A DNA stretch of 64,000 nt from the NCBI GenBank assembly GCA_903821875.1, contig CAIJMU010000088.1, positions 1-64,000 of the forward strand, read 5' to 3'. How positions within the stretch are numbered: the first letter of the stretch is position 1; each line of letters starts with the position of its first letter. Below the pieces are notes generated by a model. It made no database searches. It had not been told where the DNA came from and saw nothing but the letters and a program-made list of their open reading frames with translations. Origin of the DNA: an uncultured Spirochaetota bacterium. Its GTDB lineage: Bacteria > Spirochaetota > Spirochaetia > Treponematales > Rectinemataceae. Below are positions 14,634 to 24,220 of this stretch, piece after piece. Position numbers and translations under genes: made by a program.

Positions 14634-15863
14634 TCACGGCTCGAAGGGGAGATAATCGAGTTTCTTCTCGAAGCCTATGGCCTTCCTGACATTTTTGTAC
14701 AGGCCTACGGGGTCTCCAACCACGAAATAATCGCGACCGCCGATCATGATCCTCGTTACCGGCCGGCTCTCACCGGCAAAGAGGCTCGCATATCGGCTCT
14801 CAAGTCCGAGGAGGGGAGCGCCGCGATGGACAAGGAGTTCTAGATCCTCCATCGTGGAGTTGGCCAGGTTCTCGAAGGGATCATCGGTTTTCGCACGGAA
14901 AACAGCTATGTCGGCGAGCTTGCCAGACTCTATGGACCCAGTCTCGCGTGCAATGCGGAAAGCTCGCGCTGCGTTGATGGTCACCATTTCGAAGAGGGTC
15001 TTGGCGGGCAGGTCCTCGCCGTAGAGTTCACGATAGGCATTCCGCGCGTAGCGCATCTCGGCAAGAAGGTTCTGCGAACCGGTATGGGTGGAATCGGTGC
15101 CCAGGGCGACATTGATTCCAGCGCGGAGAAGCTTCCGGATCTTGCAGGTGACGTTGAACATCAGGAAGTTGGAGGCGGGACACCAGGCGACACTCGCCTG
15201 GGCCTTCTTCACCTTGCGTATGTCCTCCTCTGAAAAGCCGATGCAGTGGATGAGGAGGTCATGCTCAGTAAGGCAGGCAGCGCGCTCGAGAATCCCAACG
15301 CCGTCCATGGACTCAAGGTCGAAACCCTCCTCGAGATGGGTGATGAAGGGCCAGTCGTGCTCGACAGCCCGCGCATGCTCGATCTCGAGGCCGTCGCCCC
15401 ACTTGAGGTCGTAGGAGGAGCACTCGTGCGCAAGGGCATATTCGCGGATGACGCGGACGGGGAGCACGTCGATGAAGGGCTCGTTGAACTGGTGGGGGAA
15501 GTGGTCGTTGACGGTGACGACGCCGGAGAAGAGACATTTGTAGGCACCGAGCCAGTACATCTGCTCAACAGTAAGGTTGGCGCGCTCTTTGTATACTGCA
15601 GAGGACTTGAGGTCAGCATCCCAGGGACCCCAGTTCGCATAGTAGCGGCCCTCGGGCGGACCCACGCGAGGGAGGTAGTTGCCGCGCAGGTGATCATGCG
15701 CGTTGATGAGGGCTGGATAGACAAAGGCGTCGCCTACGGCAACGTTGACCGCTGAGGGGCGGGCAAATCCGGCGAACTTTGTTCCTTCTACCACGAGCGA
15801 GGTGGCCTTTTTAAGGCCTTTCGGCGTAACGATCGTGGCGCCGGTCAAGGCAAATGCTTCCAC
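14634..15863 (-). CDS. amidohydrolase-family protein (deaminase/chlorohydrolase-like), 409 aa
   Basis: A metal-dependent TIM-barrel hydrolase of the TRZ/ATZ/SAH-deaminase type. The metal and catalytic residues are visible: HDH in INAHDHLRGN near residue 56, His in THLEEG near 196, His in LIHCIGFSEED near 225, and the distal Asp in GTDSTHTGS near 277. A small beta-sandwich is formed by both ends. The GTG start has AAGGAAG upstream. It stands alone between the cyclic-nucleotide pair and the ROK kinase. The substrate could be a nucleoside or another cyclic amidine; it cannot be settled by eye. Confidence 0.8.
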   Translation of the reverse strand: MEAFALTGATIVTPKGLKKATSLVVEGTKFAGFARPSAVNVAVGDAFVYPALINAHDHLRGNYLPRVGPPEGRYYANWGPWDADLKSSAVYKERANLTVEQMYWLGAYKCLFSGVVTVNDHFPHQFNEPFIDVLPVRVIREYALAHECSSYDLKWGDGLEIEHARAVEHDWPFITHLEEGFDLESMDGVGILERAACLTEHDLLIHCIGFSEEDIRKVKKAQASVAWCPASNFLMFNVTCKIRKLLRAGINVALGTDSTHTGSQNLLAEMRYARNAYRELYGEDLPAKTLFEMVTINAARAFRIARETGSIESGKLADIAVFRAKTDDPFENLANSTMEDLELLVHRGAPLLGLESRYASLFAGESRPVTRIMIGGRDYFVVGDPVGLYKNVRKAIGFEKKLDYLPFEP

Positions 15864-15971
15864 TGTGACTTCCTTCGCCTGCTTCCGATGTTCCTGACTT
15901 ATTGTATCGGAAGATTCGTCCGAAAAATACAGCCCCCTTCGCCCCCTGCTCCCTGAAGTCGCTGACGGGCT

Positions 15972-16874
15972 TCAGGTTGCAGCTATGCCTCCCAAGGCGA
16001 GGGCCGCTGCTCCAAAGAGTCCTGCGTTGTCGCCGAGCTCCGGCCTGCGTACAAAACCCTCCCGTATGCCCGCTTCGGTGAGATAGCCGAAATATCCCGC
16101 AAGTTCGGTCTCAAGGAGTTCCTGGACCCGCTCAGCGAGGCCCGGCCGCATTCCGACGCCTCCGCCCATGAGAATGCGGGCTGGCGTAAAGGCGCAGACC
16201 CAGGCGGCCATGGCACGGGCAAGATAATGGGCCTCGAGTTCCCAGGCCGGGTGGTCGGGAGGAAGTTCCGTGGCGGGCTTTCCCCAACGGCGAGCAATGG
16301 CTGGCCCCGAAGCGAGGCCCTCGACGCAATCGCCGTGGAAGGGACAGGCCCCTGCAAAGTCATCGCCAGCCTCGCGGGCGATCCGGGAATGGCCGAGTTC
16401 GGGATGAGCAGTGCCGTGAACAAGGCGGCCACCGGAAATGATGCCGCCCCCAATGCCAGTGCCGACGGTGAGGTAGATGAAATCAGTGAGGCCTCGGCCA
16501 GCACCCCAGCGTCCTTCGCCGGCTGCGGCCGCATTGACATCGGTGTCGAAGGCTGCCTTGAGTCCAAGCCTGCTGCCCAGGACTCCGGCTACGTCCGCCC
16601 CCTGCCAGAGAGCCTTCGGTGTCGAGGTAACCCTCCCCCATGCCGGGTGACCGGACCGGAGCTCTACAGGCCCGAAGCATCCGATCCCGAGCGCTTCTGC
16701 CTTGCCATGGCTTTCCGAGGCCGCGGCAAGAAGGGCTCCAGCACGCTCGAGGGTTTCGAACGGCTCTGTGGTCGGAATCGAGTCGCGCCACAGTAGTTCA
16801 GGGTGATTACCCTCGGAGCGCAGCAGACCAAGGACGAACTTGGTACCACCAGCCTCGACAGCTGCAATGGTCAT
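15972..16874 (-). CDS. ROK-family sugar kinase (fructokinase-like), 300 aa
   Basis: This phosphorylates a hexose, most likely fructose. ATP-binding AVEAGGTKFVLG is at the N-terminus, DTDVNAAAAGE near residue 112, GTGIGGG near 140, and the ROK zinc signature HPELGHSRI followed by CPFHGDCVEGLASG near 165-195. The absence of an N-terminal HTH shows it is an enzyme, not a NagC-type repressor. Sequence around the zinc site is closest to bacterial ScrK/GmuE fructokinases as I recall them. Its ATG overlaps the stop of the GNAT gene by four bases. Confidence 0.85.
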   Translation of the reverse strand: MTIAAVEAGGTKFVLGLLRSEGNHPELLWRDSIPTTEPFETLERAGALLAAASESHGKAEALGIGCFGPVELRSGHPAWGRVTSTPKALWQGADVAGVLGSRLGLKAAFDTDVNAAAAGEGRWGAGRGLTDFIYLTVGTGIGGGIISGGRLVHGTAHPELGHSRIAREAGDDFAGACPFHGDCVEGLASGPAIARRWGKPATELPPDHPAWELEAHYLARAMAAWVCAFTPARILMGGGVGMRPGLAERVQELLETELAGYFGYLTEAGIREGFVRRPELGDNAGLFGAAALALGGIAAT

Positions 16875-17443
16875 GCAAGATTCTCCCCGGCAGCGACAAT
16901 TGTGGCAGCTCCGGATTGCAGCGTGGCGCTGTCCTCGGGTGCCTCTCCATCTCCACCATCCTCCCCCTCACCGTCCTCGCGGTTCATGAAGTTGGAAACA
17001 TGCTTGGCGTAGATGAAGTAGTCGTCCTCGGTATCGTAGAAGGCCTTGATGTGGCCAATCATCGCAAAATCGCGCTCGAGGAGGAATCCCTCCCCCACGA
17101 CGGCTTCCTTTTTCTTCGAGATCTCGAAGCGGACGATCGCCTGGGGGCCGAAGTTCAGCACCTCCTCCTCGATCATTTCCGTGAGCTTCTGGCCCACCCC
17201 CTTGCCTCGGTACACCGCATCGACACAGATCGAGCGGACATCGTAGCTATACTCTGTGTTTTTGGCGCGGGCGAAGACGGCAAAGCCCGCGAGGAGATTT
17301 CCGTCACGCAGCTCCACCACGGAGCAGGGCTCGCCGGGGTGCTCGAGCCAGGCGATGAGGGTCTCCTTGAGGATGTCTATTTCAATATCCTTATATGCGC
17401 CCGAGTCCCGGGCCAACTTAAGGTATTCGCGGATATCTATCAT
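16871..17443 (-). CDS. GNAT-family N-acetyltransferase, 190 aa
   Basis: The acetyl-CoA-binding motif A is VRSICVDAVYRGKGVGQKL near residues 70-90 (R/Q-x-x-G-x-G/A). A beta strand precedes it (LLAGFAVFARAKNTEYSY). The last 45 residues are an acidic, glycine-rich tail that looks disordered. The acceptor is unknown. The gene shares an ATGA overlap with the downstream ROK kinase and is first in that unit; a TATAGT -10 box lies about 45 bases upstream. Confidence 0.8.
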   Translation of the reverse strand: MIDIREYLKLARDSGAYKDIEIDILKETLIAWLEHPGEPCSVVELRDGNLLAGFAVFARAKNTEYSYDVRSICVDAVYRGKGVGQKLTEMIEEEVLNFGPQAIVRFEISKKKEAVVGEGFLLERDFAMIGHIKAFYDTEDDYFIYAKHVSNFMNREDGEGEDGGDGEAPEDSATLQSGAATIVAAGENLA

Positions 17444-17601
17444 TCTTTCCTTCCTGGGACGGCGTGCGGCTACTGACTATACAGGCCATAAAGCCGCTCG
17501 TCCAGCTTTTAGGAAGTGGTGCAGGGAGGGGATAGGAGCGGTCCCGGTACGGACCCCTCCTTCAAGGATTCCATCAGGCTTCGGAGTCTGTCAGGGCCTG
17601 A

Positions 17602-18366
17602 CTATTTTATGCTAAGACCCACCCCGGCTTCGATAGTCCAGGAACGTCCAGGCTGGAGGTTGAAGGTCGACTCAAGCTTGATGCCACCGCTTGCGAGCTT
17701 GAAAACATGGTTGCCCGGAACCACGGACCCGGCAAAGGAAGCTGGTCCCGTCTGCTGGAGCTGTGCTCCATCAACCCAGGCCTGGATGGGAGCCACAAGC
17801 TGGCCCCTGGCATCGAGCGACTGCAGTGCCTGGGGAACGACGAAGGCAAAGGATACAAGCAGGGGCATGAGGGTGGCTGAAATGGCGATAGGCGAGTTGG
17901 AGACCAGGATCTGCTGGGCGAAATCGGACATGCCAGGCGCGCTCACGGTGACGGTGTAGGTACCGGGGCTCAGGCCTATGTTGAGTGGCGTCCTCCCGCT
18001 TGGGATCGCATTGATGGCGACGGTGGCGTTCTGGACATTGGCCGTAACCGAGAGCAGGTAGGTCGAGGAGGGTGGGGGGGGAGCACTCTGGCCAAGCGGA
18101 ATGAGGGTCACGGGAAGCTGGGTTCCAGCGATCGTGAGGGTGACGCTGGCCTCGAAGGGCTGATAGCCGGCTTTCTGGACCTTGATGTTGTAGGTACCTG
18201 CGGGAAGCAATACCGACAGGTTGGGCAGGGTCGAACCCGCAAGCCTGTTTTCCACAAAAACCTGCGCGCCAGAGACGTTGCAGACAACAGAAAGCGCTGC
18301 CCTGTTCTGGGCAAACAGGGGGCTTGCAAGCGCCAGGATGAGAGCAAGGACTACGAGCTTCTTCAT
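17602..18366 (-). CDS. PEGA-domain exported protein, 254 aa
   Basis: A signal peptide MKKLVVLALILALASPLFAQ is cleaved after residue 20. PEGA repeats follow: GAQVFVENRLAGSTLPN with LPAGTYNIKVQKAGYQPFE (25-75), and ATVAINAIPSGRTPLNIGL with PGTYTVTVSAPG (105-140). A proline-rich linker (SAPPPPSSTY) joins them. A C-terminal beta domain (120 residues) ends in VGLSIK. PEGA domains are surface or periplasmic beta modules common in spirochaetes. The start at 18366 has GGAGG five bases upstream, and TATACT upstream serves as a -10 box. Confidence 0.8.
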   Translation of the reverse strand: MKKLVVLALILALASPLFAQNRAALSVVCNVSGAQVFVENRLAGSTLPNLSVLLPAGTYNIKVQKAGYQPFEASVTLTIAGTQLPVTLIPLGQSAPPPPSSTYLLSVTANVQNATVAINAIPSGRTPLNIGLSPGTYTVTVSAPGMSDFAQQILVSNSPIAISATLMPLLVSFAFVVPQALQSLDARGQLVAPIQAWVDGAQLQQTGPASFAGSVVPGNHVFKLASGGIKLESTFNLQPGRSWTIEAGVGLSIK

Positions 18367-18468
18367 GATTCCTCCAGAGAAAAGCGTAACCATCTAGGCT
18401 TCAGGAAATGCCGCTATCAATGAGGAAAGTATAGCACAGGTCACGGCGAGACACTAAAAGGGCCTCTC

Positions 18469-20463
18469 CTACTCTACCACAGGCTGATCGCCGCCCTTCA
18501 GCACAAAGCCATGAAGAAGGCTCTCGAGGTGGCCGACGATCTCCTGGTTGCGGGTCGCCACTTCCTGGAGATTCTTCACACCCTCGATGATGTAGCTATT
18601 GCCCTCGGCCTGGTGCGAGGTAGCGTCACGGATGTTGCCGAAGATCTCGACAAGACGGGCGATCGAGATGCGCATGGCTTCACTGTCTCTCCTTTGGATC
18701 TCAGAGGTCACGCGGATGCTCTGGCTGGCCTCCACGAGGGAGGACATGGCATCCACGATCTCGTTTGCGCCGATTTCCTGCTCCTTCATGCCTGCGGCAA
18801 TCTGGTCAATGAGAGCGCTTGTCCCCTCGACGTCGCGGCCGATGCGGCCGAGGGCTTCGCTCGCTTCGGCAGCCAGCTTCACGTCCTCTCCGATGAGTCG
18901 CCTCATTGACGTGATGTTCGTGGAGATGTCCTTGGCGCTCCGGGCGCTTGACTCGGCGAGACTCCGCACCTCCCCCGCCACAACCGCAAAGCCAGCTCCA
19001 GATGAGCCTGCGTGGGCAGCCTCGATGGCGGCATTCATAGCCAGGAGGTTCGTCTGGGCAGCGATCTTGGAGATGGTTCCGACTATCGCATCAACCCGCG
19101 CCGAGGCTTCCTCGACTTCGTGGATGGCCCGGGCAGCGTTGCCGACTGCCACCCCTCCCGAGGCTGCCGCCTTCGTAAGCGAGGTTGCGAGCCCATTGGC
19201 CCGCTCGGTTGCGCGGCTGACCGACTTAATGTTGGCTGCCATCTGGGAAACTGCCGCCGAGGTCTGCTCCACCGCAGAGGCCTGGCTGTCGACCGCCTCC
19301 GAGATCCGCTTGAGGGAACTCAGCATGTTGCCGAGCGTGACCTCGGTTTCGGTCACGATGCCGGCCTGCGAGCGCGCGTGGCCGCTCGAGGCTTCGATGG
19401 ACCCCACCATCATCTCGGTATTCGCCATGGTGACCACGAGCACCTTGCGGAGGGTTTCGGAGGATTCCGCCACCTCGACCCCTGCTTCCAGGAACTGGCT
19501 AAGGAGGTTCTTCAGCTTTTCGATAAACAAGTTGATGGTGTTGACGAGTTCCCCGAGCTCGTCAAACTGGCCGATCTCAAGGCGCTGGGTCAGGTCAGCC
19601 TTTCCGGCTATGAGGGACCGGAGCTTGTCTTCAAGGAAGGCGAACTGTGCCCGACGATAGCGATCCGTGGCTATCTGGATGAAGATCGTAAGGCCCACGA
19701 GGAAGAGGAGGATCGGCAGGTAGACGATCACTGGGTTGACAGCCTGGGACTCGCTGCCTGCCCGGAGAAGGTGGCCTGCCTCGATAGCCTGGCTGGCGCC
19801 GATGACGGAGAACATGGTGTAAAACGAGAGGGCAAGGTTCATGAGGAGCGAACGCTGGCCCTCCGTCATCTCGCGATAGCTGCCCATATTGCGGATCTGG
19901 AGGAGGGACCGCGGCGAAGCCAGGATCAGGTTGTTGATGACGATCTGCACATAGCCGCATACGATGGCGCCTGAGATGTATTGGAGGAAGAGCGGGATTC
20001 CCCGCACGGAGCTCCGCATGGCTCCCTCGGTTCCCACGAAGTAGGCGAGGATGAAGGCGCAAAGATTGAAGGCCATGACGACCCAGGGGAGGCCGATGAG
20101 ACTTCCCATCGCTGCCTTGAATTCCTCGGCCGAGATATGTCCGCTGGCTTCGACCTTCCGGACAGCCCTGGCGAAGGGTCTCATCCAGGTGAAAAGCGCG
20201 AGGAGCATCGCCACGAGCGCCGGCAGGATCGCAAAACCGAGATAGGCCAGGACGTCGAGGGAAAAATGAGCGAGATCGAAACCACCCGAGGCGACCCCTA
20301 GGGTAACCCCAAAGGTAACCCCTGAGGTAACCACAGTCGCGAAGTCGTTCAGGAACTTCTGCGCGAGGGTGCTGATGACGATGAGAATGCCTGAATTGAG
20401 GGTCATCGCGATCATGAAGGGCAGGGCTCTCCACGTGGAACCACCGGTTTTTTGGGTCGACAT
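18469..20463 (-). CDS. methyl-accepting chemotaxis protein with six-helix membrane domain, 664 aa
   Basis: The signalling tip is intact near residues 480-530 (ISKIAAQTNLLAMNAAIEAA, GFAVVAGEVRSLAE), so it should couple to CheA/CheW. The N-terminal half has six hydrophobic segments (about 12-35, 62-90, 110-140, 158-185, 205-228, 240-265) with short loops and no periplasmic ligand domain. A HAMP-like stretch (GKADLTQRLEIGQFDELGEL) follows. Sensing must be within or near the membrane. The chosen ATG (MSTQKTGG) has no clear ribosome site but lies nine bases after a TATACT box, so the message may be almost leaderless. Confidence 0.85.
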   Translation of the reverse strand: MSTQKTGGSTWRALPFMIAMTLNSGILIVISTLAQKFLNDFATVVTSGVTFGVTLGVASGGFDLAHFSLDVLAYLGFAILPALVAMLLALFTWMRPFARAVRKVEASGHISAEEFKAAMGSLIGLPWVVMAFNLCAFILAYFVGTEGAMRSSVRGIPLFLQYISGAIVCGYVQIVINNLILASPRSLLQIRNMGSYREMTEGQRSLLMNLALSFYTMFSVIGASQAIEAGHLLRAGSESQAVNPVIVYLPILLFLVGLTIFIQIATDRYRRAQFAFLEDKLRSLIAGKADLTQRLEIGQFDELGELVNTINLFIEKLKNLLSQFLEAGVEVAESSETLRKVLVVTMANTEMMVGSIEASSGHARSQAGIVTETEVTLGNMLSSLKRISEAVDSQASAVEQTSAAVSQMAANIKSVSRATERANGLATSLTKAAASGGVAVGNAARAIHEVEEASARVDAIVGTISKIAAQTNLLAMNAAIEAAHAGSSGAGFAVVAGEVRSLAESSARSAKDISTNITSMRRLIGEDVKLAAEASEALGRIGRDVEGTSALIDQIAAGMKEQEIGANEIVDAMSSLVEASQSIRVTSEIQRRDSEAMRISIARLVEIFGNIRDATSHQAEGNSYIIEGVKNLQEVATRNQEIVGHLESLLHGFVLKGGDQPVVE

Positions 20464-20592
20464 TGTAGAGGGAGTATAGCATGGGACATGCTGCCGCCAG
20501 ACAAAAGAACCCGTCCTGTCAGTGCCGTCCGCCAAGGAGCAGGCGCAGCGGAGGGGGGGACTATTCACCGGTCCGCGAGAAGGACAGTGAAA

Positions 20593-22185
20593 TCAGAGCC
20601 GGAAGCCGAGTTCCAGGGAGCGGGCCTCGAGTGCCGCCAGATATCCATCGCTTCCGTGGAAGGCGGCCATCAGGCGGGGATCGGGCTCCAGGGCTGTTCC
20701 GGCCCGGCTCGTAGCCCTTCGTGCATCGTCGGCGACGGCCACCCGCTCCGCATCGGAAAGGAGGGACAGGGCTGCGGCGAGGGCAGCGCCGGCAGCTGCG
20801 CCCGCGTCCGCGATCGGGACAACCGGTACCTTCCAGATGGCTGCCACCCGGGCCAGGACGGCTGCGCTCGCAGATGCCCCGCCGGTGACTGCCATCGCAG
20901 CACCCTCCCCCGCGAAGGACCGCGAAGCCAGAGCCATGAGACAGAGCGAGGAATCCACGACGCCAGCGTAGTCGGTGGCGAAGTCGGGCGACCGGCCCAG
21001 GTCGAGGGCCGGCGAATCCGGGAAGGACTCGTGTTCCGGCTGGAAAATGACAGTCGGCTTCGAGGGAAGGCGAGTCGCGAGGGCAGCTTCGGCGGCAGCG
21101 AAGTCATCGGCGGCCAGACCATGGTCCCTCCGCACGCGCTCCCAGGCGAGGGCCCCGTTGGTCCTGCAGCCGAAGATGAAGGGGAGGCCCAGGCCGTCGT
21201 ACATCGCGTTGGCTGACACATGGGGCCTGCCGCCGGCAGTCATCAGCACGAAACTCGTTCCGAGGGACAGGAGGCTTCCCGGCACCAGGACCTTGCTCTG
21301 CGGATTGTCGCCCGAACCGATGAGGACCTTGCAGGCCGGTGACATGCCGTAGCGCTCGACGAAGCGCCGCGCGAGCTTTCCTGCGACGGTGAGTGGATGG
21401 GCAAGGCCTGGCAGCCTGCCAGCCAGGTTGGGATCGCCCAGGAAATCCCCGGCCGCACGGACGAGCTGCCCGTCCCAGCTTCGTTCATGCCAGTTCATGA
21501 GGCTCGTGCCCGAGCCGTTTCCCCAGTCGATCGGGCAGTCAGGATTCGCCGAGAGCACCCCAGACAGGAAGGAGGAGATAAGGTGCACCCGCGCGGTCTT
21601 TTCCCAATTATGAGGATGCAACAGGGCAGAGCGCATGAGGACCGCCCCCGAGAAGCGGAGCGGACTGTCCGAACCTGAGCGCATCGTCATGGCCGATGCG
21701 CCGCCGGCGGCGCTGCGCAGCGCAGAGGCTTCACCTGATGTGTTCGCGCTCATCCAGATAGGTGAACGCTCCCAGGAGAGGCCTGGGCCGATCAATTCCG
21801 CCAGGGAAGGAGCCCCCGGCGTGCCGGAACCCGGCCTGGCCAGATCCACAATGGCCTGGAGCGCCGCGCTGCCGAGCCAGACCTGGCCGTGCTGCTGGGC
21901 CGAGAGGTCGATGGCCGCCACACGCGAAAGGAGGTCCCGGGGAAGGTCATCGAGGAGGGCCTCGAGGGCGGCCAGGAAAAGGGCTGCGGGCTGGCTGGCC
22001 TCGCCTGGTTCCTCTGCGGGAAGCGTGGGGTTCCCCTCCGCAAGACCGAAGCCCCCGAGCCTCGGGTCATCGCGGTAACGGACCCTCGCCTCCGCGAGGA
22101 CCCTGTAGTCCAGGCGCGAAAGAATTACAGCGCTCGTCGACTGGGTGCTCGAATCGATGCCGAGGACCAGGTCCAGCTCCGCCAT
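20593..22185 (-). CDS. xylB: xylulokinase, 530 aa
   Basis: An FGGY kinase that phosphorylates D-xylulose. DLVLGIDSSTQSTSAVILS opens the first ATPase domain, with DLSAQQHGQVWLG near residue 92. Domain two carries GSGDNPQSKVLVPGSLLSLG near 290 and VTGGASASAAVLARVAAIW near 430. The order xylA-xylB on one strand, 18 bases apart, fixes the function. An inserted alanine-rich loop near 160-175 makes it slightly longer than E. coli XylB (484). Confidence 0.88.
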   Translation of the reverse strand: MAELDLVLGIDSSTQSTSAVILSRLDYRVLAEARVRYRDDPRLGGFGLAEGNPTLPAEEPGEASQPAALFLAALEALLDDLPRDLLSRVAAIDLSAQQHGQVWLGSAALQAIVDLARPGSGTPGAPSLAELIGPGLSWERSPIWMSANTSGEASALRSAAGGASAMTMRSGSDSPLRFSGAVLMRSALLHPHNWEKTARVHLISSFLSGVLSANPDCPIDWGNGSGTSLMNWHERSWDGQLVRAAGDFLGDPNLAGRLPGLAHPLTVAGKLARRFVERYGMSPACKVLIGSGDNPQSKVLVPGSLLSLGTSFVLMTAGGRPHVSANAMYDGLGLPFIFGCRTNGALAWERVRRDHGLAADDFAAAEAALATRLPSKPTVIFQPEHESFPDSPALDLGRSPDFATDYAGVVDSSLCLMALASRSFAGEGAAMAVTGGASASAAVLARVAAIWKVPVVPIADAGAAAGAALAAALSLLSDAERVAVADDARRATSRAGTALEPDPRLMAAFHGSDGYLAALEARSLELGFRL

Positions 22186-22203
22186 GGCATGCCCCTCTTT
22201 GTA

Positions 22204-23514
22204 CTAGATATAACGATTGAGGAGGGCTTCGAGCTCCTCCTGCCGGCCTGGCTCCGGATCGATGGGAGCCTGGGCCATGGCGATCTTCTCGAGGCCCGCG
22301 AATCCTTCCGTGCCCGAGCGGATTGCAGCCCCGAGGCCAGCGTTCCAGCCCGCATACCGCGCTTCCACCCGCTTCGACAGGGCACGATCGGAAATCAGGG
22401 CCCAGGCTGTCTCCAGGCCGCGTGCGAAGGCGTCCATGCCCGCGATGTGCGACACAGCAAGGTCGGTGGAGGTCCAGCTGCCGCGCCGGGGCTTGGCATC
22501 GAAATTGAGGCCGCCTCGCCCGAGGCCCCCGTTCGAGAGGACCTCGTACATGACAAGGGTCGTGTTGTAGAGGTTCGTGGGAAACTGGTCGGTGTCCCAG
22601 CCCAGGAGCTCGTCGCCCTGGTTGGCATCGACCGATCCCAGGATGCCGTGGTCGCGGGCATAGCGCAGCTCGTGCTGCATCGTGTGGCCTGCCAGGGTCG
22701 CATGATTCGTCTCGATGTTGAGCTTGAAGCTGCCGGTCAGGCCGCTCTCCTGGAGAAAGGCAAAGCAGGCGGCCGAGTCCGCATCATACTGATGCTTGGT
22801 AGGCTCCATGGGTTTGGGCTCGATGAGGAACTGTCCATCGAAGCCTATCGCCTTCGCGTAGTCGACCGCCATGTGGAGGAAGCGCCCGAGGTTCTCGAGT
22901 TCGAGCTTCATGTCCGTGTTGAGCAGGGTTTCGTAGCCTTCACGCCCTCCCCAGAAGACATAATTCTGCCCTCCCAGTTCCTTGGTGACCTCGAGGGCCT
23001 TCTTGACCTGGGCGGCTGCGTGCGCGAAGACGCGCGGGTCGGGGCTCGTCGCCGCGCCGTGCATGTAGCGGGGATGGGAAAAGAGGTTGGCCGTGCCCCA
23101 GAGGAGGCGGGTGGGGCTGGTCTTGAAGAGGTCACGCACCAGGGAGACGATGGCGTCGAGGTTCGCGTTGGACTCGCGGAGGCTGGCGCCCTCGGGGGCG
23201 ATGTCGCGGTCATGGAAGCAGAAGAAGGGGATCGAAAGCTTCTCGGTGAGCTCGAACATGCCGCGCATACGCTGGCGCGCCACTTCCATCGGATCACTAG
23301 TCCTGTCCCAGGGGCGCCGCATCGTCGGTTCGCCAAAAGGATCGCGGCCTGCCCCGGTCATCGAGTGCCAGAAGGCCATCGAAAAGCGGAGATGCTCCCG
23401 CATCGTGCGGTCGCCGATCTTCCGGTCGGGATCGTAGCGCTTGAAGGCAAGCGGGTTGTCGCTTCCCTTGCCCTCGTACTTGACTAGCGGAACCTCGGGA
23501 AAGAGCTCGTCCAT
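22204..23514 (-). CDS. xylA: xylose isomerase, 436 aa
   Basis: This converts D-xylose to D-xylulose in the cytoplasm. The catalytic and metal residues are in place: H101 and D104 in [12 protein letters not shown] pocket residues in [21 protein letters not shown]232 and K234 in [14 protein letters not shown], and [12 protein letters not shown] near 272. The 436-residue length is typical of class II enzymes. AAGGAG precedes the ATG. The promoter region (TTGCTG-N17-TGATAT) is overlapped by a 32-bp element also found before the AraC gene. Confidence 0.95.
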   Translation of the reverse strand: MDELFPEVPLVKYEGKGSDNPLAFKRYDPDRKIGDRTMREHLRFSMAFWHSMTGAGRDPFGEPTMRRPWDRTSDPMEVARQRMRGMFELTEKLSIPFFCFHDRDIAPEGASLRESNANLDAIVSLVRDLFKTSPTRLLWGTANLFSHPRYMHGAATSPDPRVFAHAAAQVKKALEVTKELGGQNYVFWGGREGYETLLNTDMKLELENLGRFLHMAVDYAKAIGFDGQFLIEPKPMEPTKHQYDADSAACFAFLQESGLTGSFKLNIETNHATLAGHTMQHELRYARDHGILGSVDANQGDELLGWDTDQFPTNLYNTTLVMYEVLSNGGLGRGGLNFDAKPRRGSWTSTDLAVSHIAGMDAFARGLETAWALISDRALSKRVEARYAGWNAGLGAAIRSGTEGFAGLEKIAMAQAPIDPEPGRQEELEALLNRYI

Positions 23515-23570
23515 GTGGATCTCCTTGTAGAGCTATTTTCGCCCGGGACGGGCCCTGCGTAAATGACCGC

Positions 23571-23602
23571 CTTTGATGATCCATGTCGAAAATTGATATC
23601 AT
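23571..23602. promoter_or_regulatory. 32-bp shared element upstream of xylA (copy 1)
   Basis: CTTTGATGATCCATGTCG continues into AAAATTGATATCAT. It matches 25662-25693 at 30 of 32 positions. It overlaps the -10 of the xylA promoter. I infer a binding site of the neighbouring AraC-type regulator. Confidence 0.65.
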
Positions 23603-23657
23603 GAGTCGTGCTCCTGGCCAGCAACTGGCCTGATGCGGATGTTAAAGGAAGGCTTCC

Positions 23658-23686
23658 TTGTCTTATCGCGCCACGATTCATATATT
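23658..23686 (+). promoter_or_regulatory. promoter of the cytochrome-c'-like gene
   Basis: TTGTCT (23658-23663) and TATATT (23681-23686) are 17 bases apart on the plus strand, 30 bases before the ATG at 23717. Confidence 0.6.
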
Positions 23687-23716
23687 CTTTGAACGTCTAA
23701 GAGGATGGAGGTTTTC

Positions 23717-24106
23717 ATGAAGAAACTCGGTCTCTTATACCTAATGGCGATACTGTCGACCCTGGTTTTTGCGGTCGAGCCCATGCCCTATGATTCGACG
23801 GCCATCAAGGACGTCATGCATTCGAACTCCGCCACAATCGGTGCAGTGAGCAAGGCGATTTCAGCGGGAGACTGGAACGCCGTCGCGGAAGGGTTCATGC
23901 AATTCAGTGCCAATGCGAAAAGGGCCCTGGGCTACTCTGCCCCCAAGGGGGACAACAATGACTGGATCCGGATCTGGAACGACTTCCTGTCCGCTGCCTA
24001 TCAGGGTGTCGGTGCCGCAGGTGCCAGGGATCCGGTAGCTGCAAAGAAGTTCCTTGATCAACTCACCGGCGATCGAAATGTCGGCCATCCGGAGTTCAGG
24101 GGATAG
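23717..24106 (+). CDS. secreted cytochrome-c'-like four-helix protein lacking the haem motif, 129 aa
   Basis: A signal peptide (MKKLGLLYLMAILSTLVFAV) leads to a helical protein whose pattern follows periplasmic cytochromes c'/c556: MHSNSATIGAVSKAISAGDW, FMQFSANAKRALGY, PVAAKKFLDQLTG. In cytochromes the C-terminus has CxxCH followed by xxFR; here it is RNVGHPEFR, so both cysteines are gone while the His and the FR remain. The product is probably a haemless relative. The start at 23717 has GGAGG at correct spacing (an upstream ATG at 23705 does not). It is a single-gene unit with its own promoter and terminator inside the xylose locus. Confidence 0.7.
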   Translation: MKKLGLLYLMAILSTLVFAVEPMPYDSTAIKDVMHSNSATIGAVSKAISAGDWNAVAEGFMQFSANAKRALGYSAPKGDNNDWIRIWNDFLSAAYQGVGAAGARDPVAAKKFLDQLTGDRNVGHPEFRG

Positions 24107-24121
24107 TAACAATTGCTCATT

Positions 24122-24149
24122 GCTGTCCGGGAATGGCTTCCCGGACAGC
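24122..24149 (+). terminator. terminator of the cytochrome-c'-like gene
   Basis: A 12-bp perfect stem GCTGTCCGGGAA / TTCCCGGACAGC with a 4-base loop, 15 bases past the stop, followed by CGGTTTCCCC. It may also serve the opposing ZIP-type gene. Confidence 0.7.
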
Positions 24150-24220
24150 CGGTTTCCCCAGGTCGGCGGCACGGACTGGATCGTGCCTGATGCCATCAGT
24201 CCAGGCCGCCTCTCTCGATC

